Shown piece after piece: positions 44,597-53,815 of a DNA stretch of 64,000 bases; the stretch's first letter is position 1; every line of letters starts with the position of its first letter. Location: contig JAJDUG010000008.1 in NCBI GenBank assembly GCA_022826755.1, positions 62,001-126,000 on the forward strand. The letters run 5' to 3'. The notes under the pieces are model-generated. The model saw only the letters and a program-made list of their open reading frames with translations. It was not told where the DNA came from and did not search any database. Source of the DNA: Acidobacteriota bacterium (lineage in GTDB: Bacteria; Acidobacteriota; Terriglobia; Versatilivoradales; Versatilivoraceae). Made by a program: the position numbers and the translations under genes.

Positions 44597-44624
44597 TTGA
44601 CTCGGGGTCAAAATACAGTATTCT
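44597..44624 (+). promoter_or_regulatory. Promoter for the FG-GAP/VCBS protein
   Basis: TTGACT (44597-44602), 16-bp spacer, TATTCT (44619-44624). The -35 sits in a TTGAC-N4-GTCAA dyad and AATACAGTATT overlaps the -10, so a regulator may bind there. A start near 44631 gives a leader of about 138 nt. Confidence 0.5.
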
Positions 44625-44768
44625 GTGCGCGATTTACAACCTGCATCTGACCCGTTTTCGATCCGCCTGAGGGGATTCCGGGCGGCTGCCCGGCAGAAAC
44701 GTCGCGGCTGCCGACATGGGCGGACGACCTCCTTCGGAGAACCCGTTTCCACTCGAGGAGCAGGAACC

Positions 44769-47567
44769 ATGAGATTTGTCATCCGCGCCGCCGCGGCCGC
44801 CGCCATTCTGGCCCTGGCTCTCTTATCGACCTCCCTGCCGGCCGGAGAACCCATCCTCTGGGTGGAGGATTCCTTCGAGGACTTCGCCGACGGCCGCTTG
44901 GACGCGGCCGGCCACAACCTCTACGTCAGCCGGGACGGCGCCATTCGCACCATCCACCGCTTCGATCTCAACCGGGACGGGCATCTGGATCTCATCTTCA
45001 ACAGCACCCACGACAACTTCACCTACATCCCCGCCACGCTGGGCCTGTTGGAGCCCTCACGCCAGGTCCGCCGGACCGAGCTGGCGGTGGAGGGGAGCCT
45101 CCGGGTGGTGCTGGAGGACCTGGACCGCGACGGGCACCTGGACGCCCTCTTCTGCCCCAACCGCAGCGGCCTGCAGAACCCTAGGCGACTGCTCACCATC
45201 CTGTGGGGGGCGAAAGACGGCTGGTCCAGCCGGCGAAGCCATGGCCAACTGCCGGTCCACGGCGCCCTGGCCCTGGCCGCCGCCGACCTGGATCGGGACG
45301 GCTGGCCCGACATCGTCACCCTCAACCAGGCCGCCTGGCTTCCCGGCCAGCCCGAGGGAAACATCCTCCGAGTCTTCTGGGGAAGCCCGGAGGGATTTCT
45401 GCTGACCGACACCAGCGAGCTCGGCATCCCCCAGGCCCTGGACCTGGCTGCCGGCGACTTCGACGGCGACGGCTTCAAGGAAGCGGCCCTGCTGAGCGGG
45501 CGCGGCGTGGTGGAGGTGGTTCGAGGCGGGGCGGCCCCCGGGTCGGCTCGGGACCTGACCCGCCGGGAGGTGAGGCTCCCGGGCAATGAGGGCCTGTGCC
45601 TCACGGCCGCCGATGCCGACGGCGACTCCCGCATCGACCTGCTGGCGGGCACCGATGGGGGCAAGCTCTATTTCGTCGGCGGAAAAGCCGGAGGGGGCTG
45701 GGCAGAGCCCGCCACTTGGGCCGCTCCCAACGCCTCCCACATCGCCGTGGGTTACCTCAACGGAGACAGGCATCCCGACTTGGTGCTGACCGACTTCACC
45801 CTGGCCCGGGCCGGAGGGGGCGAAGCCGCCGGAGCCGCCACGAGCGTGGCGGAGCCCGTCCAGATTCTCTGGGGAGCGGCGGACGGGTTCGACGCCGGCC
45901 GCTCCACCGGCCTGGCCATCCCCTACGCCCGGTCCAGCGCGGTGGGGGACCTGGACGGAGACGGCCACCAGGACCTGTCGGTGGCGGTTCACCAAAGCCC
46001 CGAACAGTTCGAGACCGACTCACTGGTCTTCTTCGGGACCGGCAGCCGGGTGCTGGACCAGCATCCCCTGGCCCTGCGCACGTTCGGCGCCACCGACACC
46101 GCCATCGTTCCACCCGGCGGGTCCCTGCCGGGCCGGGTCCTCTTCTGCAACAGCCTGGGCGGCACCGTGTCCGAGCAGGTGCCCCTGCGCGTCTACTGGG
46201 GCAGTTCCCAAGGCTTCTCCGCTTCCAACCGCTGGGAGATCCCCTTCCGGAGCGGCTATGAAGCCAGCGCCGCAGACCTCGACCGGGACGGCTACCCGGA
46301 CCTGATCGTGCTGAATTCCCAACACGCCGGCGACGCCGCCGCAAGCGATCCCACCGCCGGAGCCAATATCTTCTGGGGCGGCGCCGGGGGCTTCGACCTG
46401 GAAGGCCGGCGAACGGTGCTGCGGGAGCGCAACCTGGGCTCCAGCAATGTGGCCGACCTCAACCGCGACGGCTACCTGGACCTGGTGCTGGGCGCCTTCG
46501 AAGCCAAGAAGGGAAAGAACTACCTGGTGATCCGCTATGGATCCAAGGAGGGGTTTCTGCCGTCCGGCCGGCTGGCGCTGCCCTTCGACTATCGCACCGT
46601 CGGCAGCCTGGTCGCCGATCTGAATGGGGACGACTGGCTGGACACCGCCTTCGTCTCCTCGCAGCAGAACCGACTCCACATCCTCTGGGGCGGCCCGGAA
46701 AGGTTCTCCACGGAGCGCCGCAGCCAGCTCCGCATCCCCTTCCCCATCAGCCTGGAAACCGCCGACTTCAACGGGGACGGACAACTGGACCTGGCGGTGA
46801 GCAGCTACCAGGACCCGGTGTCCCACCACCACGACATGGGACTTTCGATTTTCTGGGGCGACGGCGGAGAATTCCGATCCTCCAACGCCCAGTGGCTTCC
46901 CGGCTTCACCCCCATCGGCATTGCCGTGGCCGACTTCGACGGCGACGGCTACCTGGACCTGTTCTCGCCCCACTACCTGGCGGAACTGACCCGCGAGTCG
47001 GTGCCTTCCTACCTCTACTGGGGAGGCCCCCAGGGGTTCGGAACCCGCAACCGCACCATCCTCATCACCGACTCGGCCCACGACGCCATGGCCGGCGACT
47101 TCGATCAGGACGGACTACTGGATCTGGCCGTCTCCTGCCACACCCGGGACGGGAACCACCACACCGACTCCAGGGTCTTCTACAACGACGGAAACCGCTT
47201 CCGCAATCCCAGGGTGGAATACCTGCCCACCATCGGCACGCACTGGATGTGGATCCAGGACGTGGGACACATCCATCACCGCCGGTGGAAGCAGGTCTAC
47301 CGCTCCTCGGTCTTCGCCTGGGACCGGGAGGTCTCGAGGGGCCGGCTGACTTTCCGGGCGGAACAGCCCAAGGGAACCGGATTGAGCTTCCAGGTCCGCT
47401 CCTCGTCCGACCCGGACGGCCTGGCCGACCGGGCCTGGCGCCCGCTGGAGGAGGGAGCCTTCGATCTGAGCCCCGCTGACCGGCGCCTGCAGTACCGGGC
47501 CGTGCTGGAATCGGGCAATGGAGATCTCTACCCTGTCCTGGACCGGGTGGAGATCCAACTGAAGTAA
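44769..47567 (+). CDS. Secreted FG-GAP/VCBS beta-propeller protein
   Basis: 932 residues from ATG 44769 (RBS GAGGAGCAGG upstream; earlier frame lacks a signal). Signal peptide MRFVIRAAAAAAILALALLS. About thirteen calcium-loop repeats of the type DLNRDGHLD, DFDGDGFKE, DADGDSRID, DLDRDGYPD, DFNGDGQLD, DFDQDGLLD, spaced 50-65 residues, as in integrin-alpha-like propellers; each is followed by an ILWG/FWG.xxGF strand. Two propellers could form. Last about 100 residues (from about 830) are a beta-sandwich-like domain. Known families of this kind bind polysaccharides or proteins extracellularly. Function here unknown. Confidence 0.85.
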   Translation: MRFVIRAAAAAAILALALLSTSLPAGEPILWVEDSFEDFADGRLDAAGHNLYVSRDGAIRTIHRFDLNRDGHLDLIFNSTHDNFTYIPATLGLLEPSRQVRRTELAVEGSLRVVLEDLDRDGHLDALFCPNRSGLQNPRRLLTILWGAKDGWSSRRSHGQLPVHGALALAAADLDRDGWPDIVTLNQAAWLPGQPEGNILRVFWGSPEGFLLTDTSELGIPQALDLAAGDFDGDGFKEAALLSGRGVVEVVRGGAAPGSARDLTRREVRLPGNEGLCLTAADADGDSRIDLLAGTDGGKLYFVGGKAGGGWAEPATWAAPNASHIAVGYLNGDRHPDLVLTDFTLARAGGGEAAGAATSVAEPVQILWGAADGFDAGRSTGLAIPYARSSAVGDLDGDGHQDLSVAVHQSPEQFETDSLVFFGTGSRVLDQHPLALRTFGATDTAIVPPGGSLPGRVLFCNSLGGTVSEQVPLRVYWGSSQGFSASNRWEIPFRSGYEASAADLDRDGYPDLIVLNSQHAGDAAASDPTAGANIFWGGAGGFDLEGRRTVLRERNLGSSNVADLNRDGYLDLVLGAFEAKKGKNYLVIRYGSKEGFLPSGRLALPFDYRTVGSLVADLNGDDWLDTAFVSSQQNRLHILWGGPERFSTERRSQLRIPFPISLETADFNGDGQLDLAVSSYQDPVSHHHDMGLSIFWGDGGEFRSSNAQWLPGFTPIGIAVADFDGDGYLDLFSPHYLAELTRESVPSYLYWGGPQGFGTRNRTILITDSAHDAMAGDFDQDGLLDLAVSCHTRDGNHHTDSRVFYNDGNRFRNPRVEYLPTIGTHWMWIQDVGHIHHRRWKQVYRSSVFAWDREVSRGRLTFRAEQPKGTGLSFQVRSSSDPDGLADRAWRPLEEGAFDLSPADRRLQYRAVLESGNGDLYPVLDRVEIQLK

Positions 47568-47597
47568 CCGCGACTGCGCGGCTGAAAGGGTGTCACC

Positions 47598-48665
47598 ATG
47601 AACGAAATCAGGCGGTTGGGCGGGGCGATCCCGTTACTGCTCGGGTTGGCGGTCCTCTGCTCCGCTCCGGGGTGCGCCCCCGCCTCGGACCCGTCAGCCC
47701 CCGGGGCCAAGCTCCACTGGAGGAAATCCACGCCCCTTCCCGAGCCGAGGGCCGGCCATGCCGCCGGCCTGCTCGACGGGAAGTTCGTCATCGCGGGCGG
47801 CACCTGGTGGGAGGGGGAAAAGGGCAACTGGACCCAAAAGATATTCTCGGCCAGCACCCACGCCTTCGATCCCGAAACCGAGAACTGGGAGCGGCTGCCG
47901 GACGCGCCCTTCCCCTTCGGCTACTCGGCCTATGCCGTAGTGGAGAACCGCTTGTACGTTCTGGGCGGCTTCGACGGCCGAAAGGAGATCCAAAAGATCC
48001 TGAGGCTGTCCCGCAAGGGAGACGGATACCTCTGGGAGGTCTTCGGCGAGCTGCCGCGGACCCGCCTGTTCGGATGGGCCGGCAGCTCGGGGTCTTCGCT
48101 CTACCTGCTGGGCGGAGTGGAGCGCTTCGAACCCACCGACGAGGCCGGCACCTGCTGCACCTCCAAGACGGCCACCAACAGCTTGAGCGTGCTGGATACG
48201 GCCGCGCCCGAAGCGGGCTGGCGGGAGCTTTCACCCTATCCGGGTGGAAAACGGTGGTTGTTCGCGGCCGAGGGTGACGGAGAGACCTTCTGGTTGTTCG
48301 GCGGGATCGACATACCGGAGGCCGGGGCGCCGCCCATCCGGTTCAACCAGGCCCTGCGCTACGACCTCGAGCAGGACCTCTGGGAGGACCTCCCTCCCCT
48401 GCCCGACGAAACCCTGGAGGCCAGACCACTGGTTCCGCTCCATATTCCAGGGAGAATCCTCTTCATGAGCTTTGCCAAAACGGTGTGGCAACTGGATCTG
48501 CAAACCCTGGAGTACAGCCAACGGACACCCTTGCCCGAAGAGGCCTTTGTGGATAAGTTTGCCCTGGTCGACGGACGCATCATCGGGGCCGGTGGAGAGA
48601 ACAGGATCGAGTCTCCCCGGCGGCGGTCGGAATGGACCTTCATCGGAGAGTTCCGGCCGGAATAG
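47598..48665 (+). CDS. Kelch-repeat lipoprotein
   Basis: 355 residues, GAAAGGG before ATG. Lipoprotein signal with lipobox region LCSAPGC (about 20-26). Kelch repeats PRAGHAAGLLDGKFVIAGG, FPFGYSAYAVVENRLYVLGG, SGSSLYLLGG, WLFAAEGDGETFWLFGG and a last strand pair give a six-bladed propeller. The NanM sialic-acid epimerase group is built this way but no decisive residue pattern could be checked. Starts 30 bp after the FG-GAP protein on the same strand, so the two propeller proteins are probably cotranscribed. Confidence 0.82.
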   Translation: MNEIRRLGGAIPLLLGLAVLCSAPGCAPASDPSAPGAKLHWRKSTPLPEPRAGHAAGLLDGKFVIAGGTWWEGEKGNWTQKIFSASTHAFDPETENWERLPDAPFPFGYSAYAVVENRLYVLGGFDGRKEIQKILRLSRKGDGYLWEVFGELPRTRLFGWAGSSGSSLYLLGGVERFEPTDEAGTCCTSKTATNSLSVLDTAAPEAGWRELSPYPGGKRWLFAAEGDGETFWLFGGIDIPEAGAPPIRFNQALRYDLEQDLWEDLPPLPDETLEARPLVPLHIPGRILFMSFAKTVWQLDLQTLEYSQRTPLPEEAFVDKFALVDGRIIGAGGENRIESPRRRSEWTFIGEFRPE

Positions 48666-48683
48666 CCGCCGGGGGAAAAGGAT

Positions 48684-48740
48684 ACCCACCAAGGGGCACG
48701 AAGACCCACGAAAAGACACGAAGTAAAACCAAAGGGAAAG
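48684..48740 (+). repeat. R2 fragment
   Basis: ACCAAGGGGCACGAAGACCC and ACGAAAAGACACGAAG match the CACGAAG-rich left part of R2. It separates the Kelch gene from the peptidase gene. Confidence 0.5.
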
Positions 48741-48775
48741 AGACCCGGGTTCACCCTGCGGAATCGGAAAGAAAA

Positions 48776-49957
48776 ATGAGCGACCGCACCCTGTCCCCCG
48801 CAAACGCCGCGAAGCTGTTGGCGGCCGTCAACCCCGAGCGCCTGTTGCAGACGGCCACGGCCCTGGTGGAGGTGCCCAGCCCCACCCGAAACGCCGGAGC
48901 GGCGGCCGACCGGCTGGCGGCCCTTCTCCGGGAGGATGGCTTCCAGGTGGAGCGCCCGGAGGCCGACTGGCCCGAGTCCCCGGCGGTGGTCACCCGTCTC
49001 GACAGCGGCAGGCCCGGACGAACCCTGCAGTTCGACGGCCACCTGGACACGGTCCACCTCCCCTTCGTGGCGCCCCGCTTCGAGCAGGGAGTGCTGCACG
49101 GTTCCGGGGCCTCGGACATGAAAGGGGGGATTGCCGCCTTCGTGGAAGCATTGCGGGTGTTGCAGGAGACCGGCGGCCTGTCGGGAGGAGGCATCCTGCT
49201 GACCGCCCACGACCACCACGAGGGCCCCTGGGGGGATGGCCGCCAGTTGCGGGCCCTGATCGATGCCGGCTACACCGGAGACGGGGTGCTGCTTCCGGAG
49301 TACCTGGGAGACCGGCTGGCCCTGGCCGGTCGGGGGGCGGGCATCTTCGAAGTCACCATCAGCCGGGAGGAGCCGCCCGTCCACGAGGTGCTGCGTCCGG
49401 AGGGGTTGCCCGATGTGCTGGGCGCCGGGGTGGAACTGGCCTCACGCTTCGCCCGCTGGCAGCCGGAGCTGGAGCAGCAGCGTGATCCCTACTCAGGCCA
49501 CGACTCGGTCTTCATTGGAAAGTTCCACGCAGGCGAGATCTACAACCAGTCCCCCCGGGAATGCCGCCTCAACGGCACCCGCCGTTGGGTGACTCCGGGC
49601 TCGGGCAAGCAGGCGGAGGCCGACTTTCACCGGCGATTGCAGGACCTGGCCCGTGAAACCCGAACCCGAATCTCGGCCGACTTCCACTTCATGGCCGAAG
49701 CCTTTCGCATCGATCCCGCCGACCCCCTGGTCCTGGCGCTTCAGTCGGCGCACGGGGCCGCCGCCGGAAAACCCCTTCCCCTTGGCGGCAAGCCCTTCGT
49801 GGACGACGGCAACGTCTTCTGCAACCGGGCCGGCATCCCCGCCCTGACCCACGGCCCCCTGGCCCGGGGCGCCCACACCGTCAGCGAGACGGTCACGCTC
49901 GACGAACTGGTCCGCGTGGCCCGGGTCTATGCCCTGACTGCCGCCGCGTACTGTTAG
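48776..49957 (+). CDS. M20-family metallopeptidase/deacylase
   Basis: 393 residues from ATG 48776. Zinc site: His in FDGHLDTVHL (about 85-94), bridging Asp in GSGASDMKGGIAAF (about 112-125) and a final His in GPLARGAHTVSETVTLDEL. The usual Glu-Glu pair is replaced by DHHEGPWGD: one Glu only, so catalysis may differ. A dimerisation-lid domain lies between about 180 and 290. M20 members include carboxypeptidases, acetylornithine deacetylase and succinyl-diaminopimelate desuccinylase. No signal peptide: cytoplasmic. Substrate not determinable. Confidence 0.83.
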   Translation: MSDRTLSPANAAKLLAAVNPERLLQTATALVEVPSPTRNAGAAADRLAALLREDGFQVERPEADWPESPAVVTRLDSGRPGRTLQFDGHLDTVHLPFVAPRFEQGVLHGSGASDMKGGIAAFVEALRVLQETGGLSGGGILLTAHDHHEGPWGDGRQLRALIDAGYTGDGVLLPEYLGDRLALAGRGAGIFEVTISREEPPVHEVLRPEGLPDVLGAGVELASRFARWQPELEQQRDPYSGHDSVFIGKFHAGEIYNQSPRECRLNGTRRWVTPGSGKQAEADFHRRLQDLARETRTRISADFHFMAEAFRIDPADPLVLALQSAHGAAAGKPLPLGGKPFVDDGNVFCNRAGIPALTHGPLARGAHTVSETVTLDELVRVARVYALTAAAYC

Positions 49958-50014
49958 GGGGTCAGCCATAGCGCCTTGCCGCGCTCATCATTCGCTTAAA
50001 ATCGGTCGATCATC

Positions 50015-50242
50015 AATAAAGACGAACCACGAATGGACACGAATAAACAAGAATGTTGCTGCGGTTGGCCAAGACTTCCGCGGAAGTATCCCTCAGCCGG
50101 AACAAGGTGCGGGCGAGACGCCCGCGCTCCCGGGGGATCACTCCCCTGTTGATGCCTTACAAGCTAGCCGTTTCCCCTCGTATGATCCGCAAGGCAGGGC
50201 GGGGGCGTCGCTGACCACTGACCACTATTCACTGACCACTAA
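50015..50242. repeat. R2/R4/R3 fragments in one gap
   Basis: Contains ACCACGAATGGACACGAATA (R2), GGTGCGGGCGAGACGCCCGC (R4, about 50110) and, at 50211-50242, GACCACTGACCACTATTCAC (R3 arm) directly next to the stop of the Asp-box gene at 50245. No gene is supported in this 287-bp gap. Confidence 0.6.
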
Positions 50243-50244
50243 TC

Positions 50245-51357
50245 TCAGGCGTTGACCTTCAATCGATGGCCGCGGACTCTGCCCTGCCCGTCCTCGATGG
50301 TCCAGTAGGCGGCCAGGATGGTGCCGTCCTGCAGGGGCAGCAGCGATGCCTGCCCGAACCGCAGTGACTGGAACATCTCGTGGATCACCTGGCCGGAATC
50401 GGTCGCCAGGGACTGGCCGGCGTTCCAGATGAACGTCTCCTCCAGCGTCTTCCAGCGGTCTCCCGCCAAGTCGACGATCCGGACGCAGACGCCCAGATCC
50501 CCCTCCCGGTGGCAATGGATGGTCAGCAGCAGGTCGTCGCCCAGCCACATCAGGTTGGAAGCCTGGGCCTGGTGGCCGGTGTTGATCGGGTCCAGCCAGG
50601 TGTGGCCGTTGTCCCGGGAAATGGCCACGTAGTTGGGCAGGTGCTTGGCGGCCGGAAAGTCGTAGGCCCAGGTGATGGCCACCACCCGTCCGGGCTGCAT
50701 CTCGCAGATCCGCGACTCCCAGGCGGTCACTTCCCTGCCCGGCAGATCGAAGAAGCGGCCTCGATCGTCCCAGGTTTCCCCGTTATCCCGGCTCCTGAAC
50801 AGGACGCCGTACTGGCCGGAGGGGTTGGAGCCGTCGGGCATCTTGAACACTCCGGCCACGGCCAGCAGGTCGCCCTCCGCGGTCTGAATGCAGGGACCGG
50901 AGATCTCCAGCAGTTCCGGGTGGCTGCGGGGAATGACCCGAGGGACTGTCCAGGTCCTCCCGTCGTCCTCGGAAAAGGAAACGATGTCATCTCCCGGCAG
51001 GATGCCTCCGGTCTCTTCGATGCTGATGCCCTGCTCCAGGTCGTGGCGGTAGAAGCAGTAGCCGACCGCGATCAGGCGGCCGTCCCGCAGCCGGGTGGCC
51101 TTCAGGCAATCGCTGGTCACCACCGGGTCCTGCGACTTGTCGTAGAGCGGCCCCTGCAGGGTCCAGCTTCTGCCGCCATCCCGGGAACGGGAAACATGGG
51201 TGGTGGAATTGGGAGACTCGAAGGCTTCTCCAAGGACGAACAGATTCAGCAGCTCCCCGCCGGGCAATTCCACCAAGCCGGGAAAAATCCCGTGGCGACT
51301 GTGGACTTGAGGCCTGGGATTGTCGTAGATGGTGATGTCTTCTATGACCTCGATCAT
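50245..51357 (-). CDS. Asp-box (sialidase-like) beta-propeller protein
   Basis: 370 residues without a signal peptide. Asp-box repeats SRDGGRSWTL, SEDDGRTWTV, SRDNGETWDD and SRDNGHTWLD mark a six-bladed propeller. An N-terminal arginine is placed in YDNPRPQVHSRHGIFP; the Tyr/Glu nucleophile pair typical of true sialidases was not identified. GAGAGGAC precedes the ATG. Relatives in GH33-like and DUF4185-like groups act on sialic acids, glucuronic acids or are lyases. Divergent from a PhyH gene, whose other side carries a second, related Asp-box gene. Confidence 0.82.
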   Translation of the reverse strand: MIEVIEDITIYDNPRPQVHSRHGIFPGLVELPGGELLNLFVLGEAFESPNSTTHVSRSRDGGRSWTLQGPLYDKSQDPVVTSDCLKATRLRDGRLIAVGYCFYRHDLEQGISIEETGGILPGDDIVSFSEDDGRTWTVPRVIPRSHPELLEISGPCIQTAEGDLLAVAGVFKMPDGSNPSGQYGVLFRSRDNGETWDDRGRFFDLPGREVTAWESRICEMQPGRVVAITWAYDFPAAKHLPNYVAISRDNGHTWLDPINTGHQAQASNLMWLGDDLLLTIHCHREGDLGVCVRIVDLAGDRWKTLEETFIWNAGQSLATDSGQVIHEMFQSLRFGQASLLPLQDGTILAAYWTIEDGQGRVRGHRLKVNA

Positions 51358-51399
51358 GGATGAGTCCTCTCGAAAGGGGTGGGAGGGAATCGCTCGCTA

Positions 51400-51666
51400 G
51401 TGTTCTGTCTCAGAAACAGGGTTGCCAACTTTCGGAGCGCAACGGCGCCGGATTCCAGGAGCGACGACGAGCCAATGCGCGTTCATTGCGAGGAGGAGCG
51501 ACGACGAAGACGGTGCCGTTCCGCCCGAACCCGGAGGGCCGATGGAGGTTCCCGGGAGAGGAGCAGAACCGTACTTGTCGGCTGAATCGCAAAGGACATC
51601 TCGAACCCAGTGTTTGCCGGTGGAACCTCCATCGGAGATGGTAATCCTGTCTCTGAGACAGGACAC
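51400..51666. mobile_element. 267-bp non-autonomous element with 27-bp terminal inverted repeats
   Basis: Left end GTGTTCTGTCTCAGAAACAG (continuing GGTTGCC) pairs with the reverse complement of the right end, GTGTCCTGTCTCAGAGACAG (continuing GATTACC). The interior has two AGGAGCGACGACGA units but no coding frame of note. No target duplication or transposase is apparent. It occupies most of the divergent gap 51358-51863; from 51667 to 51863 nothing else is recognised. Confidence 0.6.
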
Positions 51667-51863
51667 CAGGGGCAAACCGGCGAAATCGCAAGGCCGCAAT
51701 CCAGCCCGCGGCGCGGTTTGCCAACGGGAAAGCCATGGTGTATGGTTTGGCGTCGAGTGTCAATCGAAGTTTAAGGACTTCCGGCCTCTTCGAGGACCCC
51801 GCCGGGGGGTGAGCGCGCGCAACCGGGAGCCCCCATTTCATCGCACCGAGGAGACAGCCGCTC

Positions 51864-52616
51864 ATGAATCCGTATTCACGGTATCACCAGGAATTTTTCA
51901 GAAACGGTTTCGTCAGGCTCAAGGGCTATCTGACACCGGAAGAAGTGCAAGACCTGGAAGAGAACTTGCAGCGCTACATGCGGGAGATCGCGCCCGGCCT
52001 GCCCCCCACGGATGTCTTTTACGAGGTCCAGGGGCGCGCGGAAACCCTCAAGCAGATGCAGCAGATGGAGACCCACGACCCCTTCTTCCAGTCCATTACC
52101 AGTCTGCCCAAGTTCGCCGGGCTGGCCGAGGCCCTGCTGGACACGCCGGTGGTTCTTCGAGGGGTGGAACTGTTCAACAAGCCGGCGGGTATCGGCAAAC
52201 CCACCCCTCCCCACCAGGACGGGTATTATTTCTGCCTGGTTCCCAGCGCAGCCGTGACGCTGTGGTTCCCGCTGGATCCGGTGAGCGAGGAGAACGGCTG
52301 CATCCGCTACGTGCGGGGCTCGCACCGCAAGGGCATCCGCCCTCACCGGGTGTCGAACATCCTGGGGTTTTCCCAGGGCCTGAGCGACTGGGGGCCCGAG
52401 GATGAAGCCAACGAAGTCAAGGCGCTGGCTTCGCCCGGCGACCTGCTGGCCCACCACTGCGACATCATCCACCGTGCCGATGCCAACCCCAGCCGGATCT
52501 CCCGCAGGGCTCTGGCCATCGTCTACGACGCCGCCGCCTCCACTATCGACGAGGCAGCCCAAGCCCGCTACAAGCAGTCCTCCACGGCTCAGCGGGTCGA
52601 GATACAGTCGCGGTAG
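51864..52616 (+). CDS. Phytanoyl-CoA dioxygenase (PhyH) family protein
   Basis: 250 residues. Fe(II) ligands HQD in PTPPHQDGYYFCLVP (about 112-127) and His in LLAHHCDIIHRADAN (about 191-206), the Arg of SRRALAIVYD for 2-oxoglutarate, and VTLWFPLDPVSEENGCIRYVRG as in the 42.4-kb paralogue. Start chosen at an ATG with GAGGAGA upstream. Oxidises an unknown small molecule. Its stop is 2 bp from the stop of the convergent Asp-box gene, with no terminator between. Confidence 0.87.
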   Translation: MNPYSRYHQEFFRNGFVRLKGYLTPEEVQDLEENLQRYMREIAPGLPPTDVFYEVQGRAETLKQMQQMETHDPFFQSITSLPKFAGLAEALLDTPVVLRGVELFNKPAGIGKPTPPHQDGYYFCLVPSAAVTLWFPLDPVSEENGCIRYVRGSHRKGIRPHRVSNILGFSQGLSDWGPEDEANEVKALASPGDLLAHHCDIIHRADANPSRISRRALAIVYDAAASTIDEAAQARYKQSSTAQRVEIQSR

Positions 52617-52618
52617 GA

Positions 52619-53746
52619 CTACTCGATCCTCAGACGGGCAAAGCGGATCTGGGTGACCGACACCTCGGTGCACCAGAAGGTCGCCAGGATATCGCCATCG
52701 TCCAACACGGTCGCCATGGGGGCCCCGAAGGCAATGCTGTCGTGGGACCGCGGGTAGGACTCGGGCGCATCGGTCCCGATCTTGTCGCGGCCACTGGCGT
52801 CCCAGACCTGGATCCGGTTTTCGAGGTCCCAGGTGAGGCCCCCGTCCCGGGAGCAGGCCGCGAAAAACCCGGGAGGGTCGGTTTCCCGCACCGTATAGAC
52901 CACCGCCATGCGGCCGCCGCCCAGATCCACGGCCCAGTTGGTCTGTCCGGGAATGTTGGTGGGGACCGGCTCCGACCACTCCCGTCCGTCCGGAGTGCCG
53001 GTGGACGCGTGCAGCGTCAGGTTCTCCCCCGACTCGAGATCGGCCGTCCAGAACAGGGCGAACAGGCTGTCGTCCCGCTGCCGGATGACTCTGCCGTGCC
53101 AGTGGCCCTTGCCGGTCCCTGACCCCACCCCGAAAACCACCGGATCCCCCCAGCTTCGGCCCTGGTCGGAAGAAAACAGCCCCACCGTCCTGGGCTTGTA
53201 GGGGCCTGGATCGTGGTAGGCGTGCCACTGGTCGAAGGCCTGGAACCAGTCGCCGTTCGACAAGACCACCGCGGAGCAACTGGGGGTGATCACCATGCCT
53301 TCGGGGACCTGCAGGACCTGCGGCCCCGACCAATCGGCCCCCTTGTCGCCGGACCGGTAGAAGAGAGTATCGGCCGGAAAAATGCCGCCGGTCTGCTCGT
53401 TGAAGAGCGGGTGGTTCGGGTCGGACCGGTCCCAGCGCTGGGCCGTCATCAGCAGGGAGCCGTCGGGCAGACAAGTGCACATGGGGGCGTGGTAGGAGTA
53501 GGCCCGGTCATCCCCGGAGGCGTCATGGATCGATCCCTCACTCTGCCAGCTCCGCCCTCCGTCGCTGGAGCGGGCCTGCACCATCACCGAGTCCACGCTG
53601 TAAAGGGCTTGTCCCCGCTGGAAGGTGCACAGCAGCTCCCGCGGCGTCAACTGCACCAGGTAGCTGTGGCAGGCGAAATGGAACTCGTAGCCCGGGTTGG
53701 TATTGCGGTAAACGACCCCTTCGTCGACGAGATGGATGTTGGTCAT
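52619..53746 (-). CDS. Asp-box (sialidase-like) beta-propeller protein, second copy
   Basis: 375 residues, no signal peptide, starting MTNIHLVDEGVVYRNTNPG. Asp boxes SSDGGRSWQS, SGDKGADWSG, SSDQGRSWGD and SRDGGLTWDL. Similar in size and arrangement to the protein at 50245, including an HGRVIRQRDDSLFALFW strand and an LSNGDWFQAF strand, so probably a paralogue. GH33/BNR members act on sialylated or uronic sugars; catalytic residues not assigned. GGGAGCC lies upstream of the ATG. Confidence 0.82.
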   Translation of the reverse strand: MTNIHLVDEGVVYRNTNPGYEFHFACHSYLVQLTPRELLCTFQRGQALYSVDSVMVQARSSDGGRSWQSEGSIHDASGDDRAYSYHAPMCTCLPDGSLLMTAQRWDRSDPNHPLFNEQTGGIFPADTLFYRSGDKGADWSGPQVLQVPEGMVITPSCSAVVLSNGDWFQAFDQWHAYHDPGPYKPRTVGLFSSDQGRSWGDPVVFGVGSGTGKGHWHGRVIRQRDDSLFALFWTADLESGENLTLHASTGTPDGREWSEPVPTNIPGQTNWAVDLGGGRMAVVYTVRETDPPGFFAACSRDGGLTWDLENRIQVWDASGRDKIGTDAPESYPRSHDSIAFGAPMATVLDDGDILATFWCTEVSVTQIRFARLRIE

Positions 53747-53815
53747 TGTTCTGGCTCCCGTGGATGCGTCTTACACTGCACAGACGGACTGATGAGATTG
53801 GAATTTCCTGGGTGG

